Positions 43,887 through 54,921 of a stretch of DNA of 64,000 nt are shown here, piece after piece. Each line of letters starts with the position of its first letter. Position 1 is the first letter of the stretch. This DNA is from Bryoerythrophyllum caledonicum (Eukaryota > Streptophyta > Bryopsida > Pottiales > Pottiaceae), in the NCBI GenBank assembly GCA_963971425.1, contig OZ020514.1, positions 46,963,527 through 47,027,526 of the forward strand. Direction: 5' to 3'. The notes under the pieces were generated by a model. The model worked only from the letters and a program-made list of their open reading frames with translations. It did no database searches and was not told the DNA's origin. Position numbers and translations under genes: made by a program.

Positions 43887-46800
43887 ATGAGTAGTGATAA
43901 TGAAGACAAATTACAAAGAAGGAATCGACAGATTAAAGAAAGATACGATAGATTGTGCTCAAGGGAGTCGTTACGAAAATTAAGGGAAAGAACTCAACGA
44001 GAAAAACTTAGGAGAGTGACATCATTTTCGTGTTCGAGAAGTGGACGTAGTAAGAGTCCAGAAGGATTGGAAACAAGTGATAGTTCTTCAGACGAAGGTT
44101 TAAATAAAACCAGAAGTAAAGGAAGAGGAAGTATTTGAGTAGATATTGCAAGAAAACCAATAATACAACCAATGGCTGAAGCGGCACCTGAAGTCCCGAT
44201 TGCGGTAGCAATGGGAGCAGTAGGAGATCGCACCACCAGTGTTGCACCATTGCCAACATTTAATGGCTGGCCAGGTTCAGATCCAGATCATCATTTGTCT
44301 CAATTTTTGACAGCTTGTGTAGCCAATAATGGAAGAACTGAGGATATATGGCTGAGATGGCTTCCTGCCACGTTAAAAGATACGGCATTTGAATGGTATA
44401 ATCGTCAAACAGTTGGTCAATTTCCAAATTGGGAAGCTTTAAAAAACGCTTTTCTAATGCATTTTAGGCCAATTGGATTTGAAAATGGTCTTCGAGAAAG
44501 TTTAATGACAAGCAGAATGTTTTTAGGCGAACCAGTCCAGTCTTATTATGGGAGAGTTGCAGATATACTTCGCAAATGGCCGAATAATCAAATGCCGGAG
44601 TCATTTATATTGTCAATAATAACGAATGGTTTGAATCCACAGGAATTGAAAATGTTTGTAAAGTAGGCTCAACCAGCCACCGTAGGAGCATCTTTAGAAC
44701 GTGCAAAGATTTGGAAAGAATGTCATTATGATCAATTGTTACCTGTAGGCCCTACGTTGATTCCCAATTCGGTGAATCTACAAGTACAAAGAGGAAATAC
44801 ATTAATAGGAAGTTATCCATGGGCTGTGAATGCGGCTCAAGGGGCTACCAATTTACAAAGAGTGATCAATGCAACGTCGTTGCAATCAGTACCGCCCACA
44901 GCAGTAGTACCGTATGCTTCGGCATTGACTTATCCCCCACATGAATTACCAATTTCAAATGCTGCACCAAATTCGAATGAGACGTTATTATTAAATCTTA
45001 CAAAGAAAATGGAAGAATTGGTGGTTAATATGGCCAAAGAAAAAGAAAAACGGCAAAAGCCTACCAATACAAGACCCAATGTATGGTGTAATAATTGTAA
45101 GGGGCAGGGTCACTTTGATACGGAATGTCCGTCCCCTCGACAAACTGGAGTACAATGCAAGTGTTGCGGTGGAAAACATCCTACCGCTAAATGTTGGTAT
45201 TTAAATGGTCAACCGCAATTTGGTGCTCAGACAATGATTCAACCGACTCAATGGGATGTTAATCAAGTGCAAACTGGAAATATGGGAAATTGGGACGGTA
45301 ATCGTTCCAATCGACAAAATAGAGGTGGTGGAAATTTTCAAAATCCAAATTTTAACCCAAATTATGGACCCAATATGCAAAATTGTAGCAACAACCAACA
45401 AGGCAATTTCCAAGCTATGCCAAATCAACAGCACAATACAACATTTGTTGCGACTGGACAACCAGGATCTTTTACTGAAGCTACATGGAATCAGCCTAGT
45501 CGTTATATACCCGTTAAAACACCCAATATGCCAGGTGGTACACGAAGAAAGATAGTTCGTTGTTTTCGATGTCGGCAGTTGGGGCATTATGCCAGTGATT
45601 GCCCAAATCCAAAATTTGTAGAAGATTATGCACCAGTTTGCGGAAATTGTAAGCAATCTGGTCACCAATATTTCCAATGTAATGCTCCATTTAATTCCAA
45701 TAACAGGGATCAGCAGGTACCAACTACAGTACAAATGGTGGAAGAGAACCCTAAAACTAATCAGGAATCACCAGTGCATAGAGTAGAAGTCGTCCAAGCC
45801 GTACTTACAAGGAATCAGCAGAAAAATATCGAATCCAATCCAATATTGGAGAAACCAATAGATGAAGATCAACCAATACCAATTCAGAATGGTGAATCCA
45901 TTCCAGTAACAGGGGTGAATATTCATCCCAAACCAACTACTATATTGGGTCGATCACCAATTCTCGAAAAACCAATATTGTCCCAGTTGCCAAACCAATC
46001 TTATGTATTGAAAGAACCAATGTTACTGGTTTCGCCGAAACCAGTTAAGGAACCAAGTAGAAAGATCAATTTACCAATAATGGAAACCAAAATGGGAAAG
46101 AAGAAACGAGCATTGGGTATTACAACCAATCTGGAACCGTATGATATTTTAAAGGACTTAAGTACAATTCAACCTACAATTTCCATGAAACAATTGTTGG
46201 CAATTGCACCGGATTGTCGTACTACATTAAACTCGTCGTTAATTCGACGCCGATCTCGTAATAAGGAAATTAGAGAGGTCAGTTTGAATCCCGATCCAGG
46301 AGCTCCAACCATTGATGTTTCTATTGACGGTGTGTTAGTTCCAGGTGTACAAGTTGATGGTGGTTCTAGTGTAAATTTGATGAACGCTGATACAATGGAT
46401 GAATTGGGTTTGGACCAATTGTTACCTACAACAGTAGTATTGCGAATGGCAGATTCCAGTCGAGTTAAACCTATGGGTACACTAAGGGGAATTGATACCG
46501 TTATTGCCGGCATTACTTACAAAATTGATTACATTGTATTCAGAGTGCAAAGTTCCATATTGTCTTATCCAGTTCTGTTGGGGAGGCCATGGTTATATCA
46601 AGCAAAAGCTCGTAATGATTGGGGTAGTGGCACATTAACAATTGGGGCCGGGAAAGATAAAATTGTACTTCAGATGTATCCAGTTCAATATCATGGGGAA
46701 ACATAGGTTGCTAATTTTGAATTCACGTCCGACTGTGAAGATGAATCGTTAGAAGATATACTGGAAGATTTCAATTGCATCCATATTGATAAACCGGTCA

Positions 46801-49800
46801 GTGTAGAATGTAATCCCGTTAATTATCAATGCACCGGATTGGGTGAATATTTAGTTGATCCAGCTGCAAATGATGATTCTGATCATATGATTGTACAATG
46901 GATGAATCCCCATGAAGTTCATCAAGTAAGTGCTATGGAACCTGAACTGGAAAGTTCTAATTTGTCTGATTTTATGAAAGAATCGGATACCGAGCATAAG
47001 GTTATTCAAGAAGTTTTTAAAACTCCAAAGTGTCAATCCATGAATTTGGGTAATGAGATTGATCCCAAAAATATTCGAATTTATGATGGTATAACGGGTG
47101 AAGAAAAAGCAATTTGGCATTCCTATTTTATGAGGCATAAGTCAGCATTTGCCTGGTCTTATGCGGATTTAAAGGGTATTCCAGCCGAAGTCTGTGAACA
47201 CCGAATTATATTGGAAGATAATGCTGTACCAGTTCGTCAAAGGCAACACCTACTTAATCCGAAATATTCGTTATTGGTTAAAGAAGAATTGGATAAGTTA
47301 CTGAATGTGGGATTTATATACCCAGTACCCTATAGCGAATGGGTTTCACCAATTGTTATGGTTCCAAAGAAAAACGGGAAAATTCGTATTTGTCAAGACT
47401 TTCGGAAATTGAATGCGGCAACTAAGAAGGACTATTTTCCATTACCGTTTACAGATAGTATATTAGATGCTGTAGCTGGACATGAATGTTACTCGTTTTT
47501 AGATGGATTTTCCGGTTATAATCAGGTGAAAATTGCTAAAGAAGATCAATTGAAGACTACTTTTACAACGGATTGGGGAACGTTTGCGTACAAAGTAATG
47601 CCATTTGGACTTTGTAATGCACCTGCCACGTTTCAACGGGTGATGACACAAGCATTTCAAGAGTATTTGAGAATTTCTATGGAGATATTTTTAGATGATT
47701 TTTGTACATTTAGTACCAGAGCAAGACATTTGGAATGTTTGGGAAAGTGTTTAGAACAATGCGCAAAATATGGCATCTCTCTAAATACGGATAAATGTCA
47801 ATTCGGGGTACCCTCTGGTAAATTATTGGGCCACATAGTTTCAACTACTGGTATTGCTACGGACCCTGATAAAGTTAAGCTTATATTGAATTTACCACAA
47901 CCGGATACAGTAACGGGAGTCCGTGGTTTTGTTGGCCATGTTAGTTATTATCGGAGATTTATCCATTCATTTGCAGTTATCTGCCAGCCATTAACCAATC
48001 TTCTAAAGAAACCTCCAAACGATGGTACTAGTCCAATTTGGACTAAAGAATGTACAGTAGCTTTCGAAACGTTAAAACAAAAATTGGCCAGTGCACCAAT
48101 TCTGGTGGCACTGTGCTGGAAAACCCCATTTCATGTTTATGTGGATGCGTCCAGTGTAGCTATTGGTTCTATTTTAAGCCAAAAAGATGTCAGGGGATTT
48201 GATCATCCAATTTACTATGCTAGTCGTCAATTGGTTGCCGCAGAACGCAATTACACTACGACTGAACCAGAAGCATTGGGAATGATTTATTCTGTACAAA
48301 AGTTTCGACATTATTTGCTTGGATATAAATTTGTATTTCATGTGGACCATGATGCTCTCAAGTATATGATTAATAAACCTCAGTTGAGTGGACGTATTGC
48401 GAGATGGATGTTGTTATTACAAGAATTTGATTTCACTATCAATGTACGCCCTGGGAAGGCTCATGCCAATGCAGATCATTTATCTCGTTTAACCAATGTA
48501 TTGGGAAATGAACCAATTGACGATGCGTTACCTGATGCCCAATTATTTGCAGTGGATGTAATTTCTGAGGAATATAGTGAGTTGCTCCAGTATTTAACAT
48601 TTCAAACGTTTCCTTCACATTTTACGGAGAAACTTAAACGCCGTCTTATTTTAAAGAGTGCACCATACACAATGATTGGCGAAGCTTTATATAAGCAAGG
48701 AAAGGATGGAATTTTACGCCGTTGTATTTATCAACATGAAGTTTGTACTATATTGGAAGGCTGTCACTTAGATAGCTGTGGTGGGCATTTTGCTGGAGAC
48801 AGTACTGCACGGAAGGCTTTACAGGCTGGCTATTGGTGGCCAACATTATTCGCGGATGCATACCAATTTGTAAGACGCTGTGATCCATGTCAGAGAATTG
48901 GACGACCAACCGGTACTTCAGCCATGCCATTAGTACCAATTCTTGCCCAAGCACCGTTTGAAAAATGGGGTATTGATTTTGTGGGCCCAATTGCACCTGC
49001 TTCGCGGATTGGACAAAAACGTTATATATTGGTAGCCACTGATTATGTTACAAAATAGGCTGAAGCTTCTGCAACAAAGACTGATAATGCCAGTACGGTG
49101 GCTACATTTTTATATGAAAATATTATTACTCGTTTTGGATGTCCAAAGGAATTGGTTAGTGATCGTGGGACTCATTTTATAAATAGTACTATTGAAGCAT
49201 TAACAGCAAAATATGAGATTAAACATCGAAAAACTACTCCGTATCATCCAAGAGCAAATGGACAAACCGAGAAGACCAACGGTATTCTATGCAAGATTTT
49301 AACGAAGACAATTTCAGGAGCGGGTACAGATTGGGATACCAAATTGTTTGCTGCTCTCTGGGCGTACCGTACTGCATTTAAAATTACTACCAATGCTACA
49401 CCTTTTCAATTAGTTTATGGACAAGAAGCAATTTTACCAATAGAATTGGAAGTGCCCAGTTTACGAATCGCTATTGATAATCGATTAGGGGATTCCGAAT
49501 CATTGGCACACCGGTTAATGAAATTAGAACAATTATATGAAATTCGTGCGAATGCTTTATTTACAATGGAAACTACTCAAAAGAGGCGAAAGCATTATTA
49601 TGATAGTAAATTACGGCCAAAGTCTTTTATGCCCAATGATTTAGTATTACTTTATGATAGTCGTTTTAAAAATTTTCCAGGCAAATTTCAAGTTCGTTGG
49701 CATGGGCCATATCGCGTTATTGAAAGATTTCCCAATGGTTCAGTGCAATTGGAAGATTTTACGGGCACTAAATTTACTACTCGTATTAATGGCAATCGGT

Positions 49801-49820
49801 TACGGCTTTATAATACGTAG
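43887..49820 (+). pseudogene. Athila/Tat-type gag-pol, single frame with four nonsense codons
   Basis: One uninterrupted frame (1978 codons) apart from TGA (44136) and TAG at 44664, 46704 and 49056. Order: a basic N-terminus; gag (44172-~44900); two CCHC-like knuckles (CNNCKGQGHFDTEC near 45090 and CFRCRQLGHYASDC near 45565); retropepsin VDGGSSVNLMN (~46355); reverse transcriptase with GLCNAPATFQRV and the active site FLDDF (~47690); RNase H (HVYVDASSVAIGSILSQ); integrase zinc finger CDPCQRIG and catalytic residues in WGIDFVGP, SDRGTHF and HPRANGQTEKTN. The protein forms the capsid and copies the RNA. The TAG at 49056 replaces the Trp of the conserved TKWxEA motif, so this copy cannot make full integrase without readthrough. 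Confidence 0.9.
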
Positions 49821-50153
49821 TCAGAATTGGACTTCAAATAATCATAGAACATTAAAAACCCGAGACGGGTTTAGTTAAAAAGGGCGGTAGGTCGTTTAGT
49901 TGTGATGATGGATTAGTACGTGTGAGGTGAGTGAAAGAAGTGGTAATGATGGCAATAGAGACAGTTAGGGTAATGTAAGCTGTCAAAGTTAATGGAGTAG
50001 GTCAGTTCATTATGAGGTATTGTGAGAGGGAAGAAGAAAGACCATTGTAGAAGCCAGAAGTGGGACTCTTGTAAACATTGTGAGTTTGCATGAATTGTAG
50101 TGTGTTGGAGTGTTTGAGAGAATCGTTGAGTGAGTAACTTGTCTTTGTGAGTA
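49821..50153 (+). other. Spacer between pol and the third ORF
   Basis: No coding supported. A-G-rich leader of the downstream ORF; possibly a splice acceptor region for a subgenomic transcript. Confidence 0.35.
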
Positions 50154-51830
50154 ATGGCGATGGAGCGTAGCAAGAGACAGTCCAATAGGGAGGAGAGACA
50201 GCGCAATGTGAGGCGTAAGGAAGATCTGCCACCGTTAGAGTGTATTATTGTCACGAATATGGAGCCTATTCGGTTAGAGGTTTCTTGGTCGAAGGAGAAG
50301 CAGCAGTATTTTCGTGAGGCGCACATGCACGGTTTCATTCGGTTGTTGCAGAACTTGCCACCGATTGATGTAGATTTGTTAGCAAAGTACTTGAAGAATT
50401 ACGATCTTGCGGATGGGTCGAGTGTAGTGAAGGGGAAGATTATTGGTATAGACGAGACAGTGCTTAACAAGGTGTTGTATCTTCCGTTGGGTGAGCTGCC
50501 GGTGTCTGGCGATTTGGAGTCGGATTTTGTACCTGGCAGTTACTTCAAGTCAGGAGAAAAGGCGTTCGAGAAGGGCCAAGGATGGAAGACAGGAGAAGCT
50601 CTTACGCCGGAGCTGGGTGAATGGATGCGCTTCGTGCAGAAGAGGTTGGCGCTGAACCGACACTCGACGTACATGGCAAAGAAGTTGCTGCTTTCGACGG
50701 TGGCGACGTTGGAAGGTATGGTGTTTAATTGGGCAGCGTATGTGGCGACAAGGATCCACGCGGAGCTGGAAGCGAAAAGGAAGATGGGGAAGGTGACGAC
50801 GCTGCCGTGCGCCAACTATGTGAGCGAAGCCATCAAGTTCGGCCTGAGGCAGGAGGCGCTCAAGAAGAACGTGGAAGTGGTGGAGGTGCCGATCAAGGAG
50901 AAGAAGAAGCAACCAATTTCCGTACCAATTCCGTCTGTGGAAGCTGCACCAGGTATGGCAGAGTGTCGTAGGGCAGTAGGGAGTGAACAGCGTGATATTG
51001 GTCCCCAGTTGCAATTATTGGGTCGTCAATTGGGAAGCACGTCTACGGCAACCCCAGTTTCGGTAGAGCTGTATCAGAGAATTGGTCCATCAGGGAGTGA
51101 GCAGCAGACAGGAGGGTTGAAGGAAGTAATTTTAGCTCAGCTCACCCAGTTACAGATGACAGTGACCAAATTGGATAGTGAATCGAGATTGAAGAGAGAG
51201 TTAGAACTAAGGATGGGAGAGATTGAGGGGTATAAGGTTAGAATTGGAGAATTGGAGAGGACAGTGGCGGAAGATACTCTCAAGGGTGGGAGATTGGCAA
51301 GCACATTGAAGAAGAAGGAATCAGAATGGGCTGAGGAGCGCCAGACTCTCAAGGCCCTGGAGTTAATCAATGATGAAGAACGCAAGGCGCTCAAGGAGAA
51401 GTGGATGGAGGAGAAGCAAAAGGTGACCGATTTGGCGGTTGCAAGAGGAAAATCGGAGGCAGATTGGGAGGCATTGCGGGACCAGTTGCAGAAGGAGAAC
51501 GAAGAATTGAAGACCAAGGTCAATTCTTTGGAGGGAGCTATGGTCTGTGCGGTTTCTTCGCAGGAATTGGTTCCCTTGACAACCAATTCCGAGCCAGTAT
51601 CGACTCAGCACGCAGAATTGCAGAAGATATTGGAGGACAAGGAGAAGCAGATCACTCTTCTTGAAGCTCAGGTAAGAGTATTGGGTGAGCTGAATGAAGA
51701 TCTGACAGAGCAGTTACAAGGTGACCAGTCGAACACCGATGCAGATGAAGGTGATGAAGAGGAGGAGGTCAGGACGCCGAAGGACAAGTCTGTGATTTCT
51801 GACAACGCCAATACACCAATTGAGGTTTAG
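50154..51830 (+). CDS. Athila/Tat-type third ORF: plant-transposon-protein domain plus coiled coil
   Basis: An intact 558-residue frame between pol and the 3' LTR, the position of the env-like or additional ORF in Athila/Tat elements. The N-terminal ~230 residues (QQYFREAHMHGFIRLLQNLP, then VVKGKIIGIDETVLNKVLYL) resemble the putative plant transposon protein domain common in such elements. Residues ~330-540 form long coiled coils (LKRELELRMGEIEGYKVRIG and later EELKTKVNSLEGAM). No signal peptide or membrane segment is visible, so it is not an envelope. The ATG at 50154 precedes a basic stretch RSKRQSNREERQRNVRRK. Unlike gag-pol in the same element it has no nonsense codon. Confidence 0.75.
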   Translation: MAMERSKRQSNREERQRNVRRKEDLPPLECIIVTNMEPIRLEVSWSKEKQQYFREAHMHGFIRLLQNLPPIDVDLLAKYLKNYDLADGSSVVKGKIIGIDETVLNKVLYLPLGELPVSGDLESDFVPGSYFKSGEKAFEKGQGWKTGEALTPELGEWMRFVQKRLALNRHSTYMAKKLLLSTVATLEGMVFNWAAYVATRIHAELEAKRKMGKVTTLPCANYVSEAIKFGLRQEALKKNVEVVEVPIKEKKKQPISVPIPSVEAAPGMAECRRAVGSEQRDIGPQLQLLGRQLGSTSTATPVSVELYQRIGPSGSEQQTGGLKEVILAQLTQLQMTVTKLDSESRLKRELELRMGEIEGYKVRIGELERTVAEDTLKGGRLASTLKKKESEWAEERQTLKALELINDEERKALKEKWMEEKQKVTDLAVARGKSEADWEALRDQLQKENEELKTKVNSLEGAMVCAVSSQELVPLTTNSEPVSTQHAELQKILEDKEKQITLLEAQVRVLGELNEDLTEQLQGDQSNTDADEGDEEEEVRTPKDKSVISDNANTPIEV

Positions 51831-51879
51831 AAATTGGTTTAGTGTTTGCGAGGGCGCTGCACAGTTAGAAGTGGGACAA

Positions 51880-52632
51880 TGTAGAATGTGTAATTAGTTT
51901 TTGTGTTCACATGCGGATTAGAATTGGTTAGTTTCAGAAGTTAGCAAGTTAGTTTTGTAGTTCAGTAGTAAGATTGGGAAGTTACGTGAAAAGTTGGTTA
52001 AGAAGCAAATGTGACGTTTGGAATCTGGAAGTTAGGTTCAGTTTTTGGATAAAGACTTTGCGGAAGATGGATTCGAGGCCAGACTGTGATAGTCGTAAGC
52101 CGGGGCAAGCTTGGTGCTACCTCTTTGTTTCTTTGGATTTTGTTATTTTCTTTTGTAGAATTGTGATTAAGATTAAGTATGAATGGAATTGGAGTTAAAG
52201 AACTATGATTGTGTGATTGGAGATGAAGTTTATGAACATTGTGTGAGGATTGTGAAGATAGAAAAGTTAGAGAATGGAATTATGAAAGTGAAGAGATTGT
52301 AATCTCTGTGAAAGAATTGGTTGTTGAAAGTGATTACAGGAAGATAATCACGCATTATTGAGTATACTGTACTGTGATTACAGTGAAGAAAAGAGAAATT
52401 GACATGATTATGAGATCATGAAGGAAGAGAATTGGAAATGTTAGGTTTAGAGTGATGCAAGAGAGTGATTGAGTGATAGAAATTGTTAAGAGAAGTTAGG
52501 AAGCAAGAGTGTAAGCAATCGTGACAATAACATAGTGGCATTCATATAAACAATCTTTCCCCGCGAACGAATCCACCTATATTGATTTGGTGCTTTGGGT
52601 TTACTTCCAATCCAACCAAAACGATAACTACA
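51880..52632 (+). repeat. Athila/Tat-type element, 3' LTR
   Basis: 753 bp; preceded by the purine-rich AGTTAGAAGTGGGACAA, a likely polypurine tract. Confidence 0.95.
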
Positions 52633-52643
52633 TGGTGTTAGAG

Positions 52644-53343
52644 ATAATAGTAAATCTTTCATGTAGTCGCTTAAACCCCAAGAAAATTGACTCATCAATG
52701 TTTTTTTGTCCCAGTTGCTGTTGCATGCTAATTGCCTGAAATCTGATGCATAAACTGCTGCAAAACGTACTCCTTGTTGTAGCAACCGAATCTTTGTTGT
52801 AGCCTATTGAGCACTGTCATGTTTGCCAAACGCTTCCGCAAACGCCTCTAAAAAAGTTTCGAAGTTGTTCAAAAATGACAATCTTTTCTCAAACAAAGGA
52901 GCAAACCATGATAGAGCTTGCCCCAAAAGCAAAGTTTCAACTAGTCCAATACGTGACTCCTCCGTTGGATAGCGTTTGGGTTTTAAAGCTATTATCAACC
53001 AGATTTGATTGACAAAACCTTGAAACTTGAAGTGCGTACCATTGACCTTGTCTAGAAGGCTAACTCGGGGCTCCTTTTTGTGGTAAAACCGGCAGTTTAT
53101 GTCAAACCAAAGGTAATGGTGCTCTTCTGGTGCAGAAGCTTGGGTCTCGTGAATCCGAAATTGTGCTATCTCGGATGCTCCATCGTTGTGAAGTCTTACA
53201 ATGACTCCTTCAATCTCCGTAGTTTTTTGTGATAGCGTAGCAAGAGCATTCATAATGGAGTCCAACTTGGTCTCCGAACTTTCAACCACACTATTGTCTT
53301 GACCTTCAACCATTCTAAAAGAAGGACAGAAGTAACTCAACAA
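52644..53343 (-). pseudogene. Element X: N-terminal half of gag
   Basis: On the minus strand from about 53343: VEGQDNSVVESSETKLDSIM, a coiled region, then the retrotransposon gag domain with LLDKVNGTHFKFQGFVNQIW and LGQALSWFAPLFE. After a TAG (52804) the same frame continues with FAAVYASDFRQLACNSNW and FSWGLSDYMKDLLLSL. It ends at 52644 exactly where giant element A ends. The expected continuation (SNPRSLNEAISQAVKCDNC) is found at 18263 leftwards, which shows that the two pieces were once one gene. Confidence 0.8.
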
Positions 53344-53589
53344 GAAGGAAATATTGGTAAGAGGAAGGTACTCCGCAACCTCTAAGACACCTTAGATCCT
53401 TAAGCAGAGGAGTAATCCACTCTCCAAGAAGGATAAGACTCCAATATTGTAAATAGATGAGATATTAGTTTAGAGGAGGGTAATTTGCAAACTCTAAAGT
53501 GCTAGAATACCTTCAGAAAGAGGGGTGATCCACATTCTTACAAGGACGAATTAGCTCTGATATTTGAGATGAGTTTGGTCTCGAAAAAC

Positions 53590-53932
53590 TGCTAGGGACA
53601 CGGAAATAGCCAACAAGTTATCTGAGGCTAAAAGGGAGTTTCAAGACAAGAACTAACAAGAACTTGGATTAACAAAATGAGTACATGAACAACACCAAGA
53701 AAGGTGAGCTAGAACTCCAAGAAGTGCGTTGTCAAGACTGAAGACTCTTCAGCCAAGACTCCCATATATACTCCTAGATTTTTTACCAACGAAAACTTCA
53801 GAGAAGCTTGCAAAGGTTGCTAACGGAAACTTCCAAAGAAGATTCCAACAAAAACTTCTAGAAGGTTCTAAGACATATTCCTAGAAGGTTCTACAAACTT
53901 GCTACAAGGTTCTTGAGGCTATGTCCCTAACA
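53590..53932 (-). repeat. Element X, 5' LTR
   Basis: Plus-strand start TGCTAGGGACACGG and end CTATGTCCCTAACA, matching 14318-14674 with many differences. The downstream leader on the element strand contains ATATCAGAGC (near 53560), a possible remnant of an initiator-Met tRNA primer site. Confidence 0.75.
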
Positions 53933-54921
53933 CTAGGTAGGAATGAGACTACTAATTTAGCTTGAGTCGATCTAAGCTGTAGTGTTAAAATGATGCTAAT
54001 AGTATAGCTTGATTTGAGCAAAACTTCTGTAACGCCATATTCATTAAAATGAGACATTTTAGAGTCTCATTTTATCATGGTGCCTAATTTTAGGCGTTTA
54101 ATTATATCATTAATTTGAGACTATGTATTAAATTTTAGGCCTTTAATATGATTTTGTGTATAAAGATATTAGTTTATCAAAAATGTATTTGGATATGGAG
54201 CATATTATCTAAGAAAAAATAATACATCATGAAAAAAATAGCATAGCAAGAATAAAATTGACCCCATAAAATCATTAGCGGCAATGAATTTGAGCAATTC
54301 TAGTAGGGCTCAAAATTGGACTGAAATTCACATATACACCCATTCACAAACCACCTAGAATGCATATCATCTCATTCGGAAGAAAAATAATTTTAAATTT
54401 CAAAAGATTATACAATTTCCAAACAATATGGTCATTGAGAAGATAACATATATTGTAGCAATCCATTAAGAAATTACTATAATAGAAGATATCAATGCAT
54501 TGAGGATAAAATGCACAATTACTCACACTCTCAATGTGGACCAAGGTTCATTAGTCAATAATGTAACAAAATAATGGGAATGTCGTATATTATGGAAAGC
54601 AACACAATACATCATTTCATGAAACAACAACTTGTTATCAATTTCTGTTTGCAAATATGCTACGCATGCAACAAACTACGATTGCATCACATACTAGATA
54701 CAAGTTCGTAACAAGCCTTAAAAATGATATTTAATCCAACGTCAACACAAATTCAAATAACCACAATACGTACTTCCACTGATTTTATATTTGGCGGATA
54801 ACTTCAATCCACAAAAAATCGTTCAAATCTATTATTCAGCTAAAGATGCCTTGATGATGTCCATCTGTGTTTTTGGATTTTTGGGCCTAAAGGAGCTCAT
54901 GTTACCACACAACCTAGGTTT
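53933..54921. other. Flank of X: decayed palindromes and AT-rich DNA
   Basis: Two decayed A-like palindromes occur at about 53953-53978 (AATTTAGCTTGA / TCGATCTAAGCT) and 54005-54025. The rest is AT-rich, containing the 3' flank of the minus-strand DUF7869 pseudogene. No gene is supported. Confidence 0.4.

Larger units (their letters stand above)
42972..52632 (+). mobile_element. Athila/Tat-type Ty3/gypsy retrotransposon
   Basis: A full-length element of 9661 bp: LTR, PBS, one gag-pol frame, an extra 3' ORF, LTR. The LTRs differ by four substitutions and one 2-bp indel, so the insertion is recent. LTR ends are TGTAG...CTACA. Target duplication is short or blurred (TGG or ATGG; 42968-42971 against 52632-52635). 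It interrupts the right inverted repeat of element A. Primer site complementary to tRNA-Asp, FLDD reverse transcriptase and the third ORF fit the Athila/Tat lineage. Confidence 0.93.
18268..52639. mobile_element. Giant DNA transposon A (with nested CACTA and Athila/Tat elements)
   Basis: The left end is ACACCATATTCGTTATATTG (18269-18288). The inverse occurs at the right as CAATATAACGAATATGG (42955-42971), interrupted by the Athila/Tat element and finished by GGTGTT (52634-52639). Outside both ends is gag of element X: the C-terminal half on the left and the N-terminal half on the right, meeting within the same short codon stretch. AGAG (18264-18267 and 52640-52643) is the likely target duplication. 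Net of the two nested elements A is about 18.6 kb. It carries a ParB/methyltransferase-like gene block (minus), a DUF7869-type gene (plus) and many copies of a 21-bp palindrome that are concentrated inside its borders. I cannot place it in a named superfamily. Confidence 0.7.

Noticed and set aside
19674..49820. Reassigned TAG codon (alternative genetic code)
   Set aside because: The intact GMD gene uses only CAA/CAG for its conserved glutamines, and the stops in transposon genes include TGA and TAA and replace Arg and Trp as well. Decay is simpler.
18264..52643. hAT-type 8-bp target duplication for element A
   Set aside because: Flanks GAAAGAGA and TAGAGATA do not match over 8 bp and the ends do not start with CAG/TAG; only AGAG is shared cleanly.
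14318..53932. Target-site duplication proving that the two X LTRs belong together
   Set aside because: Flanks ATAAG and CTAGG do not match. The pairing rests on the split gag instead, and two separate X copies cannot be fully excluded.
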